Source of the DNA: Spirochaetaceae bacterium
Lineage (GTDB): Bacteria; Spirochaetota; Spirochaetia; SZUA-6; Bin103
Assembly (NCBI GenBank): GCA_028818385.1
Contig: JAPPNY010000198.1
Coordinates: forward strand, 1 to 64,000
Reading direction: 5' to 3'
Length of the DNA stretch: 64,000 nt
Positions 9,826-18,547 of this stretch are shown here, one piece after another; the stretch's first letter is position 1; the number at the start of each line of letters is the position of its first letter. A model generated the notes under the pieces. It had not been told where the DNA came from, made no database searches, and was given only the letters and a program-made list of their open reading frames with translations. The translations under genes were made by a program, and so were the position numbers.

Positions 9826-10574
9826 GTGCGACAGGCGGCAGCATGGGAGCGTGCCGCTCGATACAACACGATCCCGGCAGCCACGCTCACGTTGAGCGAG
9901 CCGACGCTGCCGGCCGTCTCGACAGTCACCAGCGCGTCGCAATGCGCGCGAACGCCCGGGCGGATCCCGGATCCTTCCGCCCCCACGACGACGACGCTGC
10001 GCTCCGCGAACCGATACCCATCCAGAGGTTGTCCGTCGAGATCGGCCCCGACTACCCAGAATCCAGCCCGCTGAAGGCGCGTGAGCGCCCGTGCCAGGTT
10101 GGTGACCGTGGCGATCGTCAGGTAGGCCGTGGCCCCGGAAGCCGCGCGAATCGCCGCCGGACTGACGGCCGCGGCGCGGTCCGCCTGCAGCACCACGATG
10201 TCGACGCCGAAGCATTCCGCGGAACGGAGGATCCCTCCCAGATTGCCGGTATCCGTGACCCCGTCGACGGCCAGAACCAGGGCGTGGCTGTCGGTTCGAG
10301 CCGCAATCTCTTCCAGTCGCCGGTCATCCGTTCGTGGTTGACGGCAACGGACCCGCAATAACGCGCCCCGATGCCGCTCCGGGTCGACGTGCCGGCTCAG
10401 CTCACCGTCGCTCGTTCGCCGGACGGGCACTCCCGACTCAGCCGCCAGTTGCGCCAGCTTTCTGTGTCGAGCCCCGGCGCGCGCAAGCATGAGCACGCCG
10501 CCGGGCGAAGGAGCCGACAGCAGTTCCTCGATCGCCCGGAATCCATGGACGTACTGATGACGAGCGTGGCTCAT
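9816..10574 (-). CDS. rlmB: 23S rRNA (guanosine-2'-O-)-methyltransferase, RlmB/TrmH family
   Basis: This 252-residue SPOUT methyltransferase starts with GFRAIEELL, typical of the RlmB substrate-binding domain. It carries the three SPOUT motifs: NLGGILRSAECFG, VVVVGAEGSGI and VGSLNVSVAAGIVLY. RlmB methylates a G in the 23S peptidyl-transferase region. The start is the ATG at 10574, preceded by GGGGGGCGGACAGGT. It lies 22 nt downstream of the second DNA methyltransferase and is probably the last gene of that transcript. Confidence 0.9.
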   Translation of the reverse strand: MSHARHQYVHGFRAIEELLSAPSPGGVLMLARAGARHRKLAQLAAESGVPVRRTSDGELSRHVDPERHRGALLRVRCRQPRTDDRRLEEIAARTDSHALVLAVDGVTDTGNLGGILRSAECFGVDIVVLQADRAAAVSPAAIRAASGATAYLTIATVTNLARALTRLQRAGFWVVGADLDGQPLDGYRFAERSVVVVGAEGSGIRPGVRAHCDALVTVETAGSVGSLNVSVAAGIVLYRAARSHAAACRTGP

Positions 10575-10596
10575 ACCTGTCCGCCCCCCTTCCGCA

Positions 10597-11460
10597 TCAT
10601 CCCTCTTTGCGAAACACCAGGATGTTCTGATGCACCATGGAGGGGATGTAAGCGTACTGGTAGCCGTACAGATGCAGCGCCTTGGCGACGTCGTACCAGA
10701 CGAGATTGGCCTTCCACACCAGGCCGGGAATGGCGCTGAGGGTTTCGCCCAGTTCCGCGGACAGGCAATGGTAGCGGCCTTGCAGATACATGTCGCCGAT
10801 GAACGTCGCGAGATAGCGGTTGCGGTCCAGGAGGACGGTTGCCTGCGTGAAGATCCTTCCCATGGCATCGAGCCACGCCTGCTTGCTCGGATATCGGATG
10901 TCGCTGTGGCCGTGCAGCCGCGTGGGCCGTCGGGGAGCGGCCGGTTGTCCGACCCGTTTGAACTCCCCTTTCGACCGCGGCGCAGTCTCCATCTGCCAAT
11001 ACGGAACGTCGGTGAGAATCAACTGGAAGCGGCGGCCGCGCAGCTTCGGGAGCGCCTCCCGGGCATCGCCCGCAAGGGTCTCCAGCCCTCCCAGCCCCTC
11101 CAGGCTGCAGACCTGCCGATACAGGCTGATCCAGTGCGGGTTGATGTCTATCCCCGTGGCGTTCCGGCCGGCGAGTTCCGCCCCGATCAACACGCCGCCC
11201 ACGCCCATGAACGGATCGAGCACGGACTCTCCCGCCTTGCTGAAAACGCGGACCAGATCCGCGCACAGCTCCGGCGGTTTCTGGCCGCCATGGGCTCGCC
11301 GTATATGGTGCTGATGGTCAATCGGATACGGGCGGCTGATCACAGAACGGGTCCAGTACAGCCACTCCTTTCCGGTGAGGTCGTTCAGCCGGTTGCGCTC
11401 CGAGTAGAACCCGCGGGATCGGCCGTCGGGATGGAACAGCTCCTGCTTGCCCGTGCTCAT
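10597..11460 (-). CDS. Putative DNA methyltransferase with DVPYW catalytic motif
   Basis: This 287-residue protein has an S-adenosylmethionine domain of the DNA N6/N4-methylase type. HGGQKPPELC (motif X-like) is followed by VLDPFMGVGG (motif I, residues 80-89), ATGIDIN, then the putative catalytic motif TDVPYW (150-155). The last is DVPY rather than the usual (D/N/S)PP(Y/F/W). Motif I precedes motif IV, the reverse of the beta-class order. The end, HQNILVFRKEG, is typical of such enzymes. Its ATG overlaps the stop of the next methyltransferase by 4 nt. No restriction endonuclease is adjacent, so it looks like an orphan. Confidence 0.75.
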   Translation of the reverse strand: MSTGKQELFHPDGRSRGFYSERNRLNDLTGKEWLYWTRSVISRPYPIDHQHHIRRAHGGQKPPELCADLVRVFSKAGESVLDPFMGVGGVLIGAELAGRNATGIDINPHWISLYRQVCSLEGLGGLETLAGDAREALPKLRGRRFQLILTDVPYWQMETAPRSKGEFKRVGQPAAPRRPTRLHGHSDIRYPSKQAWLDAMGRIFTQATVLLDRNRYLATFIGDMYLQGRYHCLSAELGETLSAIPGLVWKANLVWYDVAKALHLYGYQYAYIPSMVHQNILVFRKEG

Positions 11461-12515
11461 CGCCGGGGCCCGATCATCACGAGGTATTCGGTCACCGACC
11501 GCCGCCGGGCCACGCCCGCACCGCGTCCAAACACCGGGTACGGACGCGAGAACGTGCGTACGGTTCCATGCCGGCGAGCCAAGGCGACCAGCTCGGCGAT
11601 GGGCACGATGCCCTCCGAATTGTACGAGACCGCGATCCACCTCGCGCGCAGCGCCGAGAGCAACGCGGCGATCGCTCCGGCTGCGCCGCGCCGGGTGCTG
11701 AACGGGCTCTTGAGACGGCCGCGGGGGAACTTCCGCGTCTTCCCCGACAGCTCGGGCCGCTGCCATCGCGCGATGTTCTCCAGCACGTGGTAGTTGTCGA
11801 CGTACTGCCGCGTCGTGTAGGGAGGATCGAGATAGACGATGTCAGCCTCGATGCGCGGCGCAATGTCGAGGAGGTCTCCGGTGAGCACGCTCGCTCCCGG
11901 TGCGTCGATCGTGCGAATCGGCACGAGGCGCAGAGGTTCGTACACGCGTGCGTCGACCACATGACGGCCGCCCCGGAATGGGCTGCCGCCGAGGTGCTTG
12001 AGATACGCGTCGTACTGGCCGACGGTATTGGCAGCCCGGTCGCATGCCAGCAGCAGGCTGGCAAGCAGCCACGACCGCTCGGCCGGGCCGATCACGCCGG
12101 AGGCGAGGAGCACGTCCACCCCCGGACGGATGGCGTCGATCCGCATGCAGTTCTCACGCGTGAAGTAGGTGTCCGAGTACCACCGCGTCGCATAGCCGGA
12201 CCTCGGCAGCATCGAGTTGAGCTCGCGCAGCGCTGGTTGCAGCCGCTCAGGGTCGGTGCGGGACAGCACTCCGTCGAGGATCAACGTGTTCGAACGCAGA
12301 TTGTCGACGCACGTGACGCTGCCCACCCCTCGGGACAGCATCTCCAGGCCGATCGCACCGGTCCCGCAGAAGCCATCCAGAAAGGATGCGGGTGTCCCGG
12401 CTACGGCGAACATGGAGTCCGCGATCCAGCGAGCCAGACGCCGCTTGCAGCCCAGGAACTTCCGGCTGGTCGCCGCAACGGTCCGTACGCCCACGCCCGG
12501 GTCCCCGGCCTCCAT
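11457..12515 (-). CDS. D12-class (Dam-like) DNA adenine N6-methyltransferase
   Basis: This 352-residue protein has the D12-class layout: KFLGCKRRLARWI near the N-terminus, ASFLDGFCGTGAIG (motif I, about 44-56), and YLDPPYTTRQY (motif IV, DPPY at 230-233). Such enzymes methylate adenine in a short DNA site. The site cannot be predicted. It starts 15 nt after the histidine-kinase stop and overlaps the following methyltransferase by ATGA, so the two are made together. No endonuclease or specificity subunit lies nearby. Confidence 0.82.
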   Translation of the reverse strand: MEAGDPGVGVRTVAATSRKFLGCKRRLARWIADSMFAVAGTPASFLDGFCGTGAIGLEMLSRGVGSVTCVDNLRSNTLILDGVLSRTDPERLQPALRELNSMLPRSGYATRWYSDTYFTRENCMRIDAIRPGVDVLLASGVIGPAERSWLLASLLLACDRAANTVGQYDAYLKHLGGSPFRGGRHVVDARVYEPLRLVPIRTIDAPGASVLTGDLLDIAPRIEADIVYLDPPYTTRQYVDNYHVLENIARWQRPELSGKTRKFPRGRLKSPFSTRRGAAGAIAALLSALRARWIAVSYNSEGIVPIAELVALARRHGTVRTFSRPYPVFGRGAGVARRRSVTEYLVMIGPRR

Positions 12516-12530
12516 CGCCCGCCGTATCGC

Positions 12531-13787
12531 CTATGCCTCGGGAAGCTCGATCGTGAAGCGCGAGCCACCCTCCACGGGATGCCACTTGAGCTCACCGCTG
12601 GCGCTCTCGACGAGCTTGCTGCTCAACGGCAGACCCAGTCCCGTGCTCTCGTCTCCCGAGCTACCCAGCTCGAACGCGGCAGTCGCGGTCTTGGCGTCCA
12701 TCCCGCCTGCGTCGTCGATCACTTCCACGATCACCGTGCCGGCCGTCCCTCGCCGCGACGCGACGCGGATCGTGGTTGGTGATCCTCTGCCGGCCCGGGC
12801 AGCATTCTCTACCAGACTGGAAACCGCGATGGTCAGGTCGCTTGGCCCGATCGCGGCCATGAGTCCCGGCTGCAGGTCGACCTGCAGGGTCGCCCGATGC
12901 GGCCGCACGGCGATGCGCATGGATTCGGCGACCGCCTGGACCACCTCCGTAACGTCCGCGTCCCGCGCCTCGTCGTCCTTGATCTCGCGCAGCAGCCGTT
13001 CCAGGTCCTGATGCGCTGCGCGGACGTTGCGGCGGATGAGCTGCAGGCTCCGCTGTGCGTCAGCGTCCGTACCCGCCGCCGTTCCCCAGTCGGCCGCCAA
13101 GCCGATGGCGGACAGCGCATTCTTGACTCCATGCACGGCCCCGGTGGCCAACTGGCCGACCGACGCGAGGCGGCTCTGCATCTGCAACCGCTCTTCGGAC
13201 TCCGCAAGCTCGGCGCGAGCGGCATCCACGTATCGAGGCCGGAACGGGCCGGTATACAGCTGGTTCGCCACCACCGCGGCAGCCAGCAACGCCAACTCAC
13301 ACCAGAGGCCAGGAGCGAGGCGCGGCAGACCGAGTTCGTCCGTCCAGCGCTCGTACAGCGCGCCCGCCACCGCCAGAGAGGCGAACGAGACCACGACGAC
13401 ACGCCCGCGAGGTCGGGTGGCGATCGTACCCGAGGCCAACAATTGGAGCGGTCCGGCAGCCGCAGAGGCGGCAAGCGTCAACGACGACAGCGCCAATGCG
13501 GGCACCGTGCCTTGCAGACCAAACGCCGAAGTCAGGCAGTTCTGCACGATCAGTGACACGCAGAACGCGTGCCACACACGAGGCGAGACCCCGCGATCAC
13601 GGACCGCCAACCACGCTCCGGAGAACCAGATCACGCCCTGGGCGCTCAGGATCTCAACGACCGTGCCGTCCGGCATCAGCCTGCCGATCGCCCGCACCGC
13701 CAGCGTCGCAAGCAACGCGACCTGCCAGACACCGGTCCACGTCCAGCGCCGCTGCCATGCGGCCGCCACGCCCAGAGGTACCGCCAA
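12531..13787 (-). CDS. Orphan membrane sensor histidine kinase
   Basis: This 418-residue protein has about six hydrophobic segments in the first 180 residues, then a kinase module. The H-box is TGAVHGVKNALSAI (H219), the N-box is SSLVENAARAG (N328), and the ATP-lid motifs are IDDAGGMD and STGLGLPL. No response regulator is encoded nearby. The only start near the expected N-terminus is TTG at 13787. There is no ATG or GTG back to the dnaJ stop, which lies in the same reading frame 48 nt upstream, and no good ribosome site precedes the TTG. The start is therefore uncertain. Confidence 0.8.
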   Translation of the reverse strand: MAVPLGVAAAWQRRWTWTGVWQVALLATLAVRAIGRLMPDGTVVEILSAQGVIWFSGAWLAVRDRGVSPRVWHAFCVSLIVQNCLTSAFGLQGTVPALALSSLTLAASAAAGPLQLLASGTIATRPRGRVVVVSFASLAVAGALYERWTDELGLPRLAPGLWCELALLAAAVVANQLYTGPFRPRYVDAARAELAESEERLQMQSRLASVGQLATGAVHGVKNALSAIGLAADWGTAAGTDADAQRSLQLIRRNVRAAHQDLERLLREIKDDEARDADVTEVVQAVAESMRIAVRPHRATLQVDLQPGLMAAIGPSDLTIAVSSLVENAARAGRGSPTTIRVASRRGTAGTVIVEVIDDAGGMDAKTATAAFELGSSGDESTGLGLPLSSKLVESASGELKWHPVEGGSRFTIELPEA

Positions 13788-13835
13788 GGTGATGAGTGCG
13801 ATCGCCCCGACGGTGATGGGGTGTACCGTGGCCGG

Positions 13836-14966
13836 CTACTCCAATTCGGCGAGCGGCACCGGCTCGGGGCTCGATTCCTCTCCGACCACTTCAGCCACCT
13901 CGCCGAGCAGTTTCCTGGCGTGCGACGAGAGTCTGTCCGGGACCGTCACCGCGACCTTGATATACAGGTCTCCGCGCCGACCGGGTTTGTCCAGATGCGG
14001 CACTCCCTCGCCCCGCACCCGCAGCAGTCTGCCCGGTTGCGTTCCTGCCGGAACCTTGACCCGGATACGCCGGTCGTCGAGCGTGCCGACCAGGATCGAG
14101 GTTCCCAGTGCGGCCTGGGTGAACGCCAGTGGGATCACGCAGTACAGGTCATCGCCATGGCGCTGGTAACACGCGTGCGGCTCCACGTGCACGAAGACAT
14201 ACAGGTCGCCGGCCGGCGCACGACCGATGCCTTCGTCCCCCTGTCCGTTGAGCTGGATGCGCTTGCCGTCCTCCATGCCGACCGGGATGGTCACCCGCAG
14301 TCTTCGTTCCTTCTGTTCGCGTCCGGTTCCCCGGCACACGCGGCATGGATTCTCGATCACCTCCCCCTCCCCCCCGCATGAGGGGCAGGACGTGGCGATC
14401 GAGAAGAACCCGGAGTTGCGGCGCACCTGACCGGAGCCGCCGCAGGTCGGACAGATGCTGCGGCTGCTGCTGCCTTCGGTGCCGCTACCGTCGCAGCGGG
14501 AACACGCCTCCTGGCGACGGTAGGCGATCTCTGCCTTGGTGCCGAACACCGCTTGTTCGAACGGAACCCGCAAATCGTAGCGCAGATCGCCTCCACGGCC
14601 CGCTGCGCCGCGGCGTCCTCCACCACGCCGCCGATCGGTGCGCGTGAAGAACGAGTCGAAAATGCTGCCGACGTCCCCGAATATGTCCTCGAAGTCGCGG
14701 AACACGTGTGAGAAGTCGTGCGCCTGGCCCCCGGCCATGCCGTCCACCCCGGCAAAGCCGAACTGGTCGTAGGCTTGCCTCTTCTGCGGATTGGCCAGCA
14801 CGTCGTACGCTTCGGTGGCCTCCTTGAAGCGCTCTTCGGCTTGCCCGTCGCCCGCGTTGCGGTCCGGGTGGTAGCGCACCGCCAGCTTGCGGTACGCCTT
14901 CTTGATCTCGTCGAGTTCCGCGGAGCGGTCCAGCCCCAGGACCTCGTAGTAATCGCGCTTGGCCAT
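13836..14966 (-). CDS. dnaJ: Co-chaperone DnaJ
   Basis: This 376-residue type I J-protein has an N-terminal J-domain with the HPD motif (YHPDRNAG, about residue 33). A Gly/Phe/Arg-rich linker and four zinc repeats follow (CSRCDGSG, CPTCGGSG, CPSCGGEG, CRVCRGTG), then two substrate-binding domains. It stimulates DnaK ATPase and delivers clients. It lies 121 bp after dnaK, and that spacer holds a 2 x 12 bp tandem repeat. The kinase gene follows in the same frame. Confidence 0.98.
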   Translation of the reverse strand: MAKRDYYEVLGLDRSAELDEIKKAYRKLAVRYHPDRNAGDGQAEERFKEATEAYDVLANPQKRQAYDQFGFAGVDGMAGGQAHDFSHVFRDFEDIFGDVGSIFDSFFTRTDRRRGGGRRGAAGRGGDLRYDLRVPFEQAVFGTKAEIAYRRQEACSRCDGSGTEGSSSRSICPTCGGSGQVRRNSGFFSIATSCPSCGGEGEVIENPCRVCRGTGREQKERRLRVTIPVGMEDGKRIQLNGQGDEGIGRAPAGDLYVFVHVEPHACYQRHGDDLYCVIPLAFTQAALGTSILVGTLDDRRIRVKVPAGTQPGRLLRVRGEGVPHLDKPGRRGDLYIKVAVTVPDRLSSHARKLLGEVAEVVGEESSPEPVPLAELE

Positions 14967-15025
14967 CCTGAGCTATCGTCCTGCGGTGTCGCCGCGGCGG
15001 TCACCACCGCAGGTGGTCAGTCCGT

Positions 15026-15049
15026 CCACCCTGAGCGCCACCCTGAGCG
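15026..15049. repeat. 2 x 12 bp tandem repeat in the dnaK-dnaJ spacer
   Basis: CCACCCTGAGCG is repeated exactly twice, head to tail. It lies in the spacer between the dnaK stop and the dnaJ start and encodes nothing. Confidence 0.8.
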
Positions 15050-15087
15050 TCTGTCCGGATTGGCACCATGGGCCATCCGACAGATTC

Positions 15088-17049
15088 CTAGCCGCGCTTC
15101 TCGTCGTCGTCGACCACCTCGTAGTCGGCGTCCTGAACCGAACCAGCCCCCTTGCCGTTGGCTCCCTGGTCGGCATCACTCTGCGAGTCGCTCCCGGCGC
15201 CGGCATCCTGCGTGCCGGCGCCGGCATCGCCCGATTCGGCCGATGCCTTCTGCTGAGCGTCCCGGTACACCTCTTCGGCGAGCTTGTGGGAAGCCTGCTT
15301 GAGCGCCTCGGTCTTCTCCTTGATCGTGGCGCTGTCGTTGCCCTCGACCGCCTGCTTCAGTTCCGCGATCGCGGTGGTGATCTTCTCCTTGTCGTCCGCG
15401 CTCACCTTGTCACCGAAGTCGCTGAGCGACTTCTCGGTGGCGTAGATCAGGCTGTCCGCCTCGTTCCTGGCCTCGGCGGCCTCCCGGGCGCTCTTGTCTT
15501 CGTCCGCGTGGACCTCCGCGTCCTTCACCATCCGCTCGATCTCGTCCTCGGAGAGTCCGGAGGAAGACTCGATGCGGATCTTCTGTTCCTTGCCGGTACC
15601 GAGATCCTTGGCGGACACGTGGACGATCCCGTTGGCATCGATGTCGAAGGCGACCTCGATCTGCGGAACGCCACGGGGAGCCGCCGGAATCCCGATCAGA
15701 TCAAACCTGCCGAGCGTGCGGTTCTGCGTCGCCATCTCGCGCTCCCCTTGCAGTACGTGAATGGAGACCGCGGTCTGGTTGTCGGCAGCCGTGGAGAAGA
15801 TCTGGCTCTTGCGAGTGGGGATCGTCGTATTGCGCTCGATCAGCCGTGTGAACACCTGCCCCAGCGTCTCGATCCCGAGCGACAGCGGCGTGACGTCCAG
15901 CAGCAGGACGTCCTTGACGTCCCCTCCCAGGATACCGCCCTGGATGGCCGCTCCGACCGCGACCACCTCGTCCGGATTGACACCACGGTTCGGATCCTTC
16001 CCGAACAACCCGGCAACCAACTGCTGGACCGCCGGAATGCGGGTCGATCCGCCCACCAGGATGACTTGGTCGATCTCGTCCGCGCTCACGCCGGCGTCCT
16101 TGATGGCCTGCTCGCAGGGGCGCCGCGTCTGTTGCACCAGATCTTCGATCATCTGCTCGAACCTGGCCCTCGTCAGGGTGTACTGCAGATGCTTGGGGCC
16201 GGAGGAGTCCGCGGTGATGAACGGCAGGTTGATCTCCGTGCTCTGCGTTCCGGAAAGCTCGATCTTGGCCTTCTCAGCCGCCTCCTTGAGGCGCTGCAGC
16301 GCCATCCGGTCGTTGGCCAGGTCGATGCCGGTGTCGCTCTTGAAGCTGGTGATGAGCCAGTCGATGACCCGCTGGTCGAAGTTGTCCCCTCCCAGGTGGG
16401 TGTCGCCGTTGGTGGACTTGACCTCGAATACGCCGTCGCCGAGTTCGAGGATGGAGATGTCGAAGGTGCCGCCGCCAAGGTCGTAGACCGCGATCTTCTC
16501 CTCGGAGCCTTCCTTGTTGAGCCCGTAGGCGAGCGCTGCGGCCGTCGGCTCGTTGACGATCCTCTTGACGTCGAGGCCGGCGATCCGCCCGGCATCCTTG
16601 GTCGCCTGCCGCTGCGAGTCGTTGAAGTAGGCGGGGACGGTGATCACCGCCTCGGTCACCGTTTCGCCGAGGTAGTTCTCCGCCGTCTCCTTCATCTTCT
16701 GCAGCACGGCGGCCGCGATCTCGGGCGGCGAGTACTGCTTGTCGTCGATATGGACGCGGACGTCGTTGCCCGAGTCGGTGACCCGATACGGCACCATCTT
16801 GATCTCTTCCGGCACCTCGGCGAAACGGCGGCCCATGAAGCGCTTGATCGAATACACCGTCCGTTCCGGATTGGTGACCATCTGGTTCTTCGCCGGCTGG
16901 CCCACCAGACGCCCCTTGTCCGTGAACGCGACGATCGACGGGGTGGTGCGCTGACCCTCGGAGTTCTGCACCACCGTCGGCTCGCCTCCCTCCATCACCG
17001 AAACACAGGAGTTGGTGGTTCCCAAGTCGATGCCGATGATCTTTCCCAT
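15088..17049 (-). CDS. dnaK: Chaperone DnaK (Hsp70)
   Basis: This 653-residue Hsp70 begins [16 protein letters not shown]. It has the ATPase signatures [12 protein letters not shown] and [13 protein letters not shown], a substrate-binding domain and an Ala/Gly/Asp-rich C-terminal tail. Start: the ATG at 17049 follows the grpE stop by a single nucleotide and has GAGGAAGG just upstream, inside the grpE 3' end. It folds and protects proteins in the cytosol with DnaJ and GrpE. Confidence 0.99.
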   Translation of the reverse strand: MGKIIGIDLGTTNSCVSVMEGGEPTVVQNSEGQRTTPSIVAFTDKGRLVGQPAKNQMVTNPERTVYSIKRFMGRRFAEVPEEIKMVPYRVTDSGNDVRVHIDDKQYSPPEIAAAVLQKMKETAENYLGETVTEAVITVPAYFNDSQRQATKDAGRIAGLDVKRIVNEPTAAALAYGLNKEGSEEKIAVYDLGGGTFDISILELGDGVFEVKSTNGDTHLGGDNFDQRVIDWLITSFKSDTGIDLANDRMALQRLKEAAEKAKIELSGTQSTEINLPFITADSSGPKHLQYTLTRARFEQMIEDLVQQTRRPCEQAIKDAGVSADEIDQVILVGGSTRIPAVQQLVAGLFGKDPNRGVNPDEVVAVGAAIQGGILGGDVKDVLLLDVTPLSLGIETLGQVFTRLIERNTTIPTRKSQIFSTAADNQTAVSIHVLQGEREMATQNRTLGRFDLIGIPAAPRGVPQIEVAFDIDANGIVHVSAKDLGTGKEQKIRIESSSGLSEDEIERMVKDAEVHADEDKSAREAAEARNEADSLIYATEKSLSDFGDKVSADDKEKITTAIAELKQAVEGNDSATIKEKTEALKQASHKLAEEVYRDAQQKASAESGDAGAGTQDAGAGSDSQSDADQGANGKGAGSVQDADYEVVDDDEKRG

Positions 17050-17050
17050 G

Positions 17051-17800
17051 TTATTCGCCTTCCTCTCTGTCCGCGTTCGTGTTGTCCGTGTTCGTGTTGT
17101 CCGTGTTCGTGACGGTGTCGGCAGCCCCATCGTCCTGTGGGCCTGCCGGATCCTCGTTCGAGCCTGAGAGCGGTTGCGCGACCTTGACCCGCGCCGGGCG
17201 CACCACACGATCGTGCAGCAGGTAGCCTCTTTGGTAGTCCTCCACCACGGTGGCAACCTCGTGGGTTCCGGACTCTTCTGACGCTATCGCCTGATGCCGT
17301 TCCGGGTCGAACGGCTCACCCTTGGAGATGAAGCGACAGAACCCCCACTTGCGCTCCAACAGACCGGTCAGTTGCTTTTCGATCAACGACACGCCATCGC
17401 GCAGGGACGCGACGTCGGCGTCCTCGCCGGTCTGGATGGCACGCTCGAGGCTGTCGATGATGTCCGCAAGGTCCAGGAGAACCCCGGCGTTCGCGTAGCG
17501 GATGGCCTCATCCTTGTCGCGATGCAGCCGTCTGCGAAAGTTCTCGAAGTCCGCCTGCTTGCGGAGGAGCTGGTCCTGCAGGGCAGCCACCTCCGCGGTC
17601 AAGTCCCGTTCCGAAGCGGCAGCTACCTGACCGCCCGCCCTGTCTTCGCCGCCATCACCGCTGGCTTCCGCGGCCGGCGGCGTGTCGGCCGCCGCTTCAT
17701 CCGGCCGCTGCGGATCTCCCGCCGGCGGAGCACCTGCGTCCTCGCCCGATACCGGCCCTGTCCCGTCTACCGGCCCTGTCGTGTTTCCGTTGTCGCTCAT
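17051..17800 (-). CDS. grpE: Nucleotide exchange factor GrpE
   Basis: This 249-residue protein has a long, disordered Pro/Gly/Asp-rich N-terminus, then the GrpE coiled coil ([15 protein letters not shown]) and beta domain ([16 protein letters not shown]). It exchanges ADP from DnaK. The C-terminus ends in a low-complexity Asn-Thr-Asp tail encoded by three 15-bp tandem repeats. Start: the ATG at 17800. An in-frame TTG five codons earlier is less likely. Confidence 0.96.
   Translation of the reverse strand: MSDNGNTTGPVDGTGPVSGEDAGAPPAGDPQRPDEAAADTPPAAEASGDGGEDRAGGQVAAASERDLTAEVAALQDQLLRKQADFENFRRRLHRDKDEAIRYANAGVLLDLADIIDSLERAIQTGEDADVASLRDGVSLIEKQLTGLLERKWGFCRFISKGEPFDPERHQAIASEESGTHEVATVVEDYQRGYLLHDRVVRPARVKVAQPLSGSNEDPAGPQDDGAADTVTNTDNTNTDNTNADREEGE
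17069..17113. repeat. 3 x 15 bp in-frame tandem repeat at the 3' end of grpE
   Basis: Three copies of a TGTCCGTGTTCGTGT-like unit (one with a C for T, the last with A for the final T) encode the repeated Asn/Thr/Asp tail of GrpE. The unit length keeps the frame, so copy-number change would only lengthen or shorten the tail. Confidence 0.85.
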
Positions 17801-17871
17801 CTCTAGCAGGATCAACCCCGCGGGACGAAGCGGGCCACGTCCCGGTTGCCGTCAAAAGTGGATGATGGAAG

Positions 17872-17901
17872 ATAATAGGGCCCCGAAAGCACCGTCAACA
17901 A
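17872..17901 (-). promoter_or_regulatory. Candidate promoter for grpE-dnaK-dnaJ
   Basis: TATTAT (17877-17872) is preceded by TTGTTG (17901-17896; 18-bp spacer), which overlaps TTGACG (15-bp spacer). It lies across the end of the coiled-coil gene upstream. No CIRCE inverted repeat is seen between here and grpE. Confidence 0.5.
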
Positions 17902-18488
17902 CGGCCGCGGACGTGCTCGGCGCGTCGCTCCAGCGCGTCCATGCGGTCCTGCAACTCGTCGAGGCGCTTGACCACCTCCGCTTGCCACCCGGACTGCCGT
18001 CCTTCGATCGAGGCTACGGTCGAGTCCAGGCCGACGATACGCTCCTGAAGGATCGAGCGTTGCTCGTCGACCCGGCGCAGGCGTTCGTCTTCACCGCGGA
18101 GCCGGCGCAGATTGTCGTCCACCCGCTCGCTCATCTTGACCAGCTCGGCCAGCGCGGTGTCATATCCGTCGATGCGGCTGTGAATCGCCTCGATCTCCGC
18201 GGAACGCTCCTCGAGATCCCGGCTGCGAGCGGCGAGGTCCTCCTGGACCTCGCGAACGGAACGCAGCAACTCCTTGCCCTGCTTGACACTGATCTGCACC
18301 TCGATAGCGAGGTCCTTGATTTCGGAACTCTTCTTCTCCACGAACGCCGACAAGGTCTGCATGACCCGGTCTCCGTACCGCTTTACCTTTTCGAGCGAAC
18401 GGTTGTTGCGGTCGAGCTGGCGAAACACGAGGACGACCGCCAGCACAACCAGAAGCGTGATGGCATCTCCAGGCCCGACGATAGGCAT
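17895..18488 (-). CDS. SpiroCoCo-like membrane-anchored coiled-coil protein
   Basis: This 197-residue protein has an N-terminal membrane segment (about residues 8-22), then FRQLDRNNRSLEKVKRYGD and a continuous coiled coil to the end. The N-terminus matches the SpiroCoCo family, which occurs in spirochaetes, where members are usually much longer. The function is unknown, though the location suggests an inner-membrane structural protein. GGGAGGGG lies just before the ATG, and a good promoter is at 18543-18514. It is followed by grpE, so it may be co-transcribed with the chaperone genes. This is the clearest lineage marker in the window. Confidence 0.75.
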   Translation of the reverse strand: MPIVGPGDAITLLVVLAVVLVFRQLDRNNRSLEKVKRYGDRVMQTLSAFVEKKSSEIKDLAIEVQISVKQGKELLRSVREVQEDLAARSRDLEERSAEIEAIHSRIDGYDTALAELVKMSERVDDNLRRLRGEDERLRRVDEQRSILQERIVGLDSTVASIEGRQSGWQAEVVKRLDELQDRMDALERRAEHVRGRC

Positions 18489-18513
18489 GTATCCCCTCCC
18501 AGCGGGATACCCG

Positions 18514-18543
18514 ATACTATGGCCGTCCAGCGATTACTGTCAA
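18514..18543 (-). promoter_or_regulatory. Promoter for the SpiroCoCo-like gene
   Basis: TTGACA (18543-18538), an 18-bp spacer and TAGTAT (18519-18514) lie just after the upstream HAD gene, with a short leader to the ATG at 18488. Confidence 0.65.
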
Positions 18544-18547
18544 CGAA

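Noticed and set aside
10597..12515. A complete restriction-modification system
   Set aside because: Both neighbours (histidine kinase and rlmB) are unrelated and no endonuclease or specificity gene is visible.
17827..17855. A second TTGACG-based promoter closer to grpE
   Set aside because: No acceptable -10 lies 15-19 bp downstream (the position reads CGCTTC).
17800..17894. CIRCE/HrcA heat-shock operator before grpE
   Set aside because: No inverted repeat of the TTAGCACTC-N9-GAGTGCTAA type is present, and no hrcA gene is in the window.
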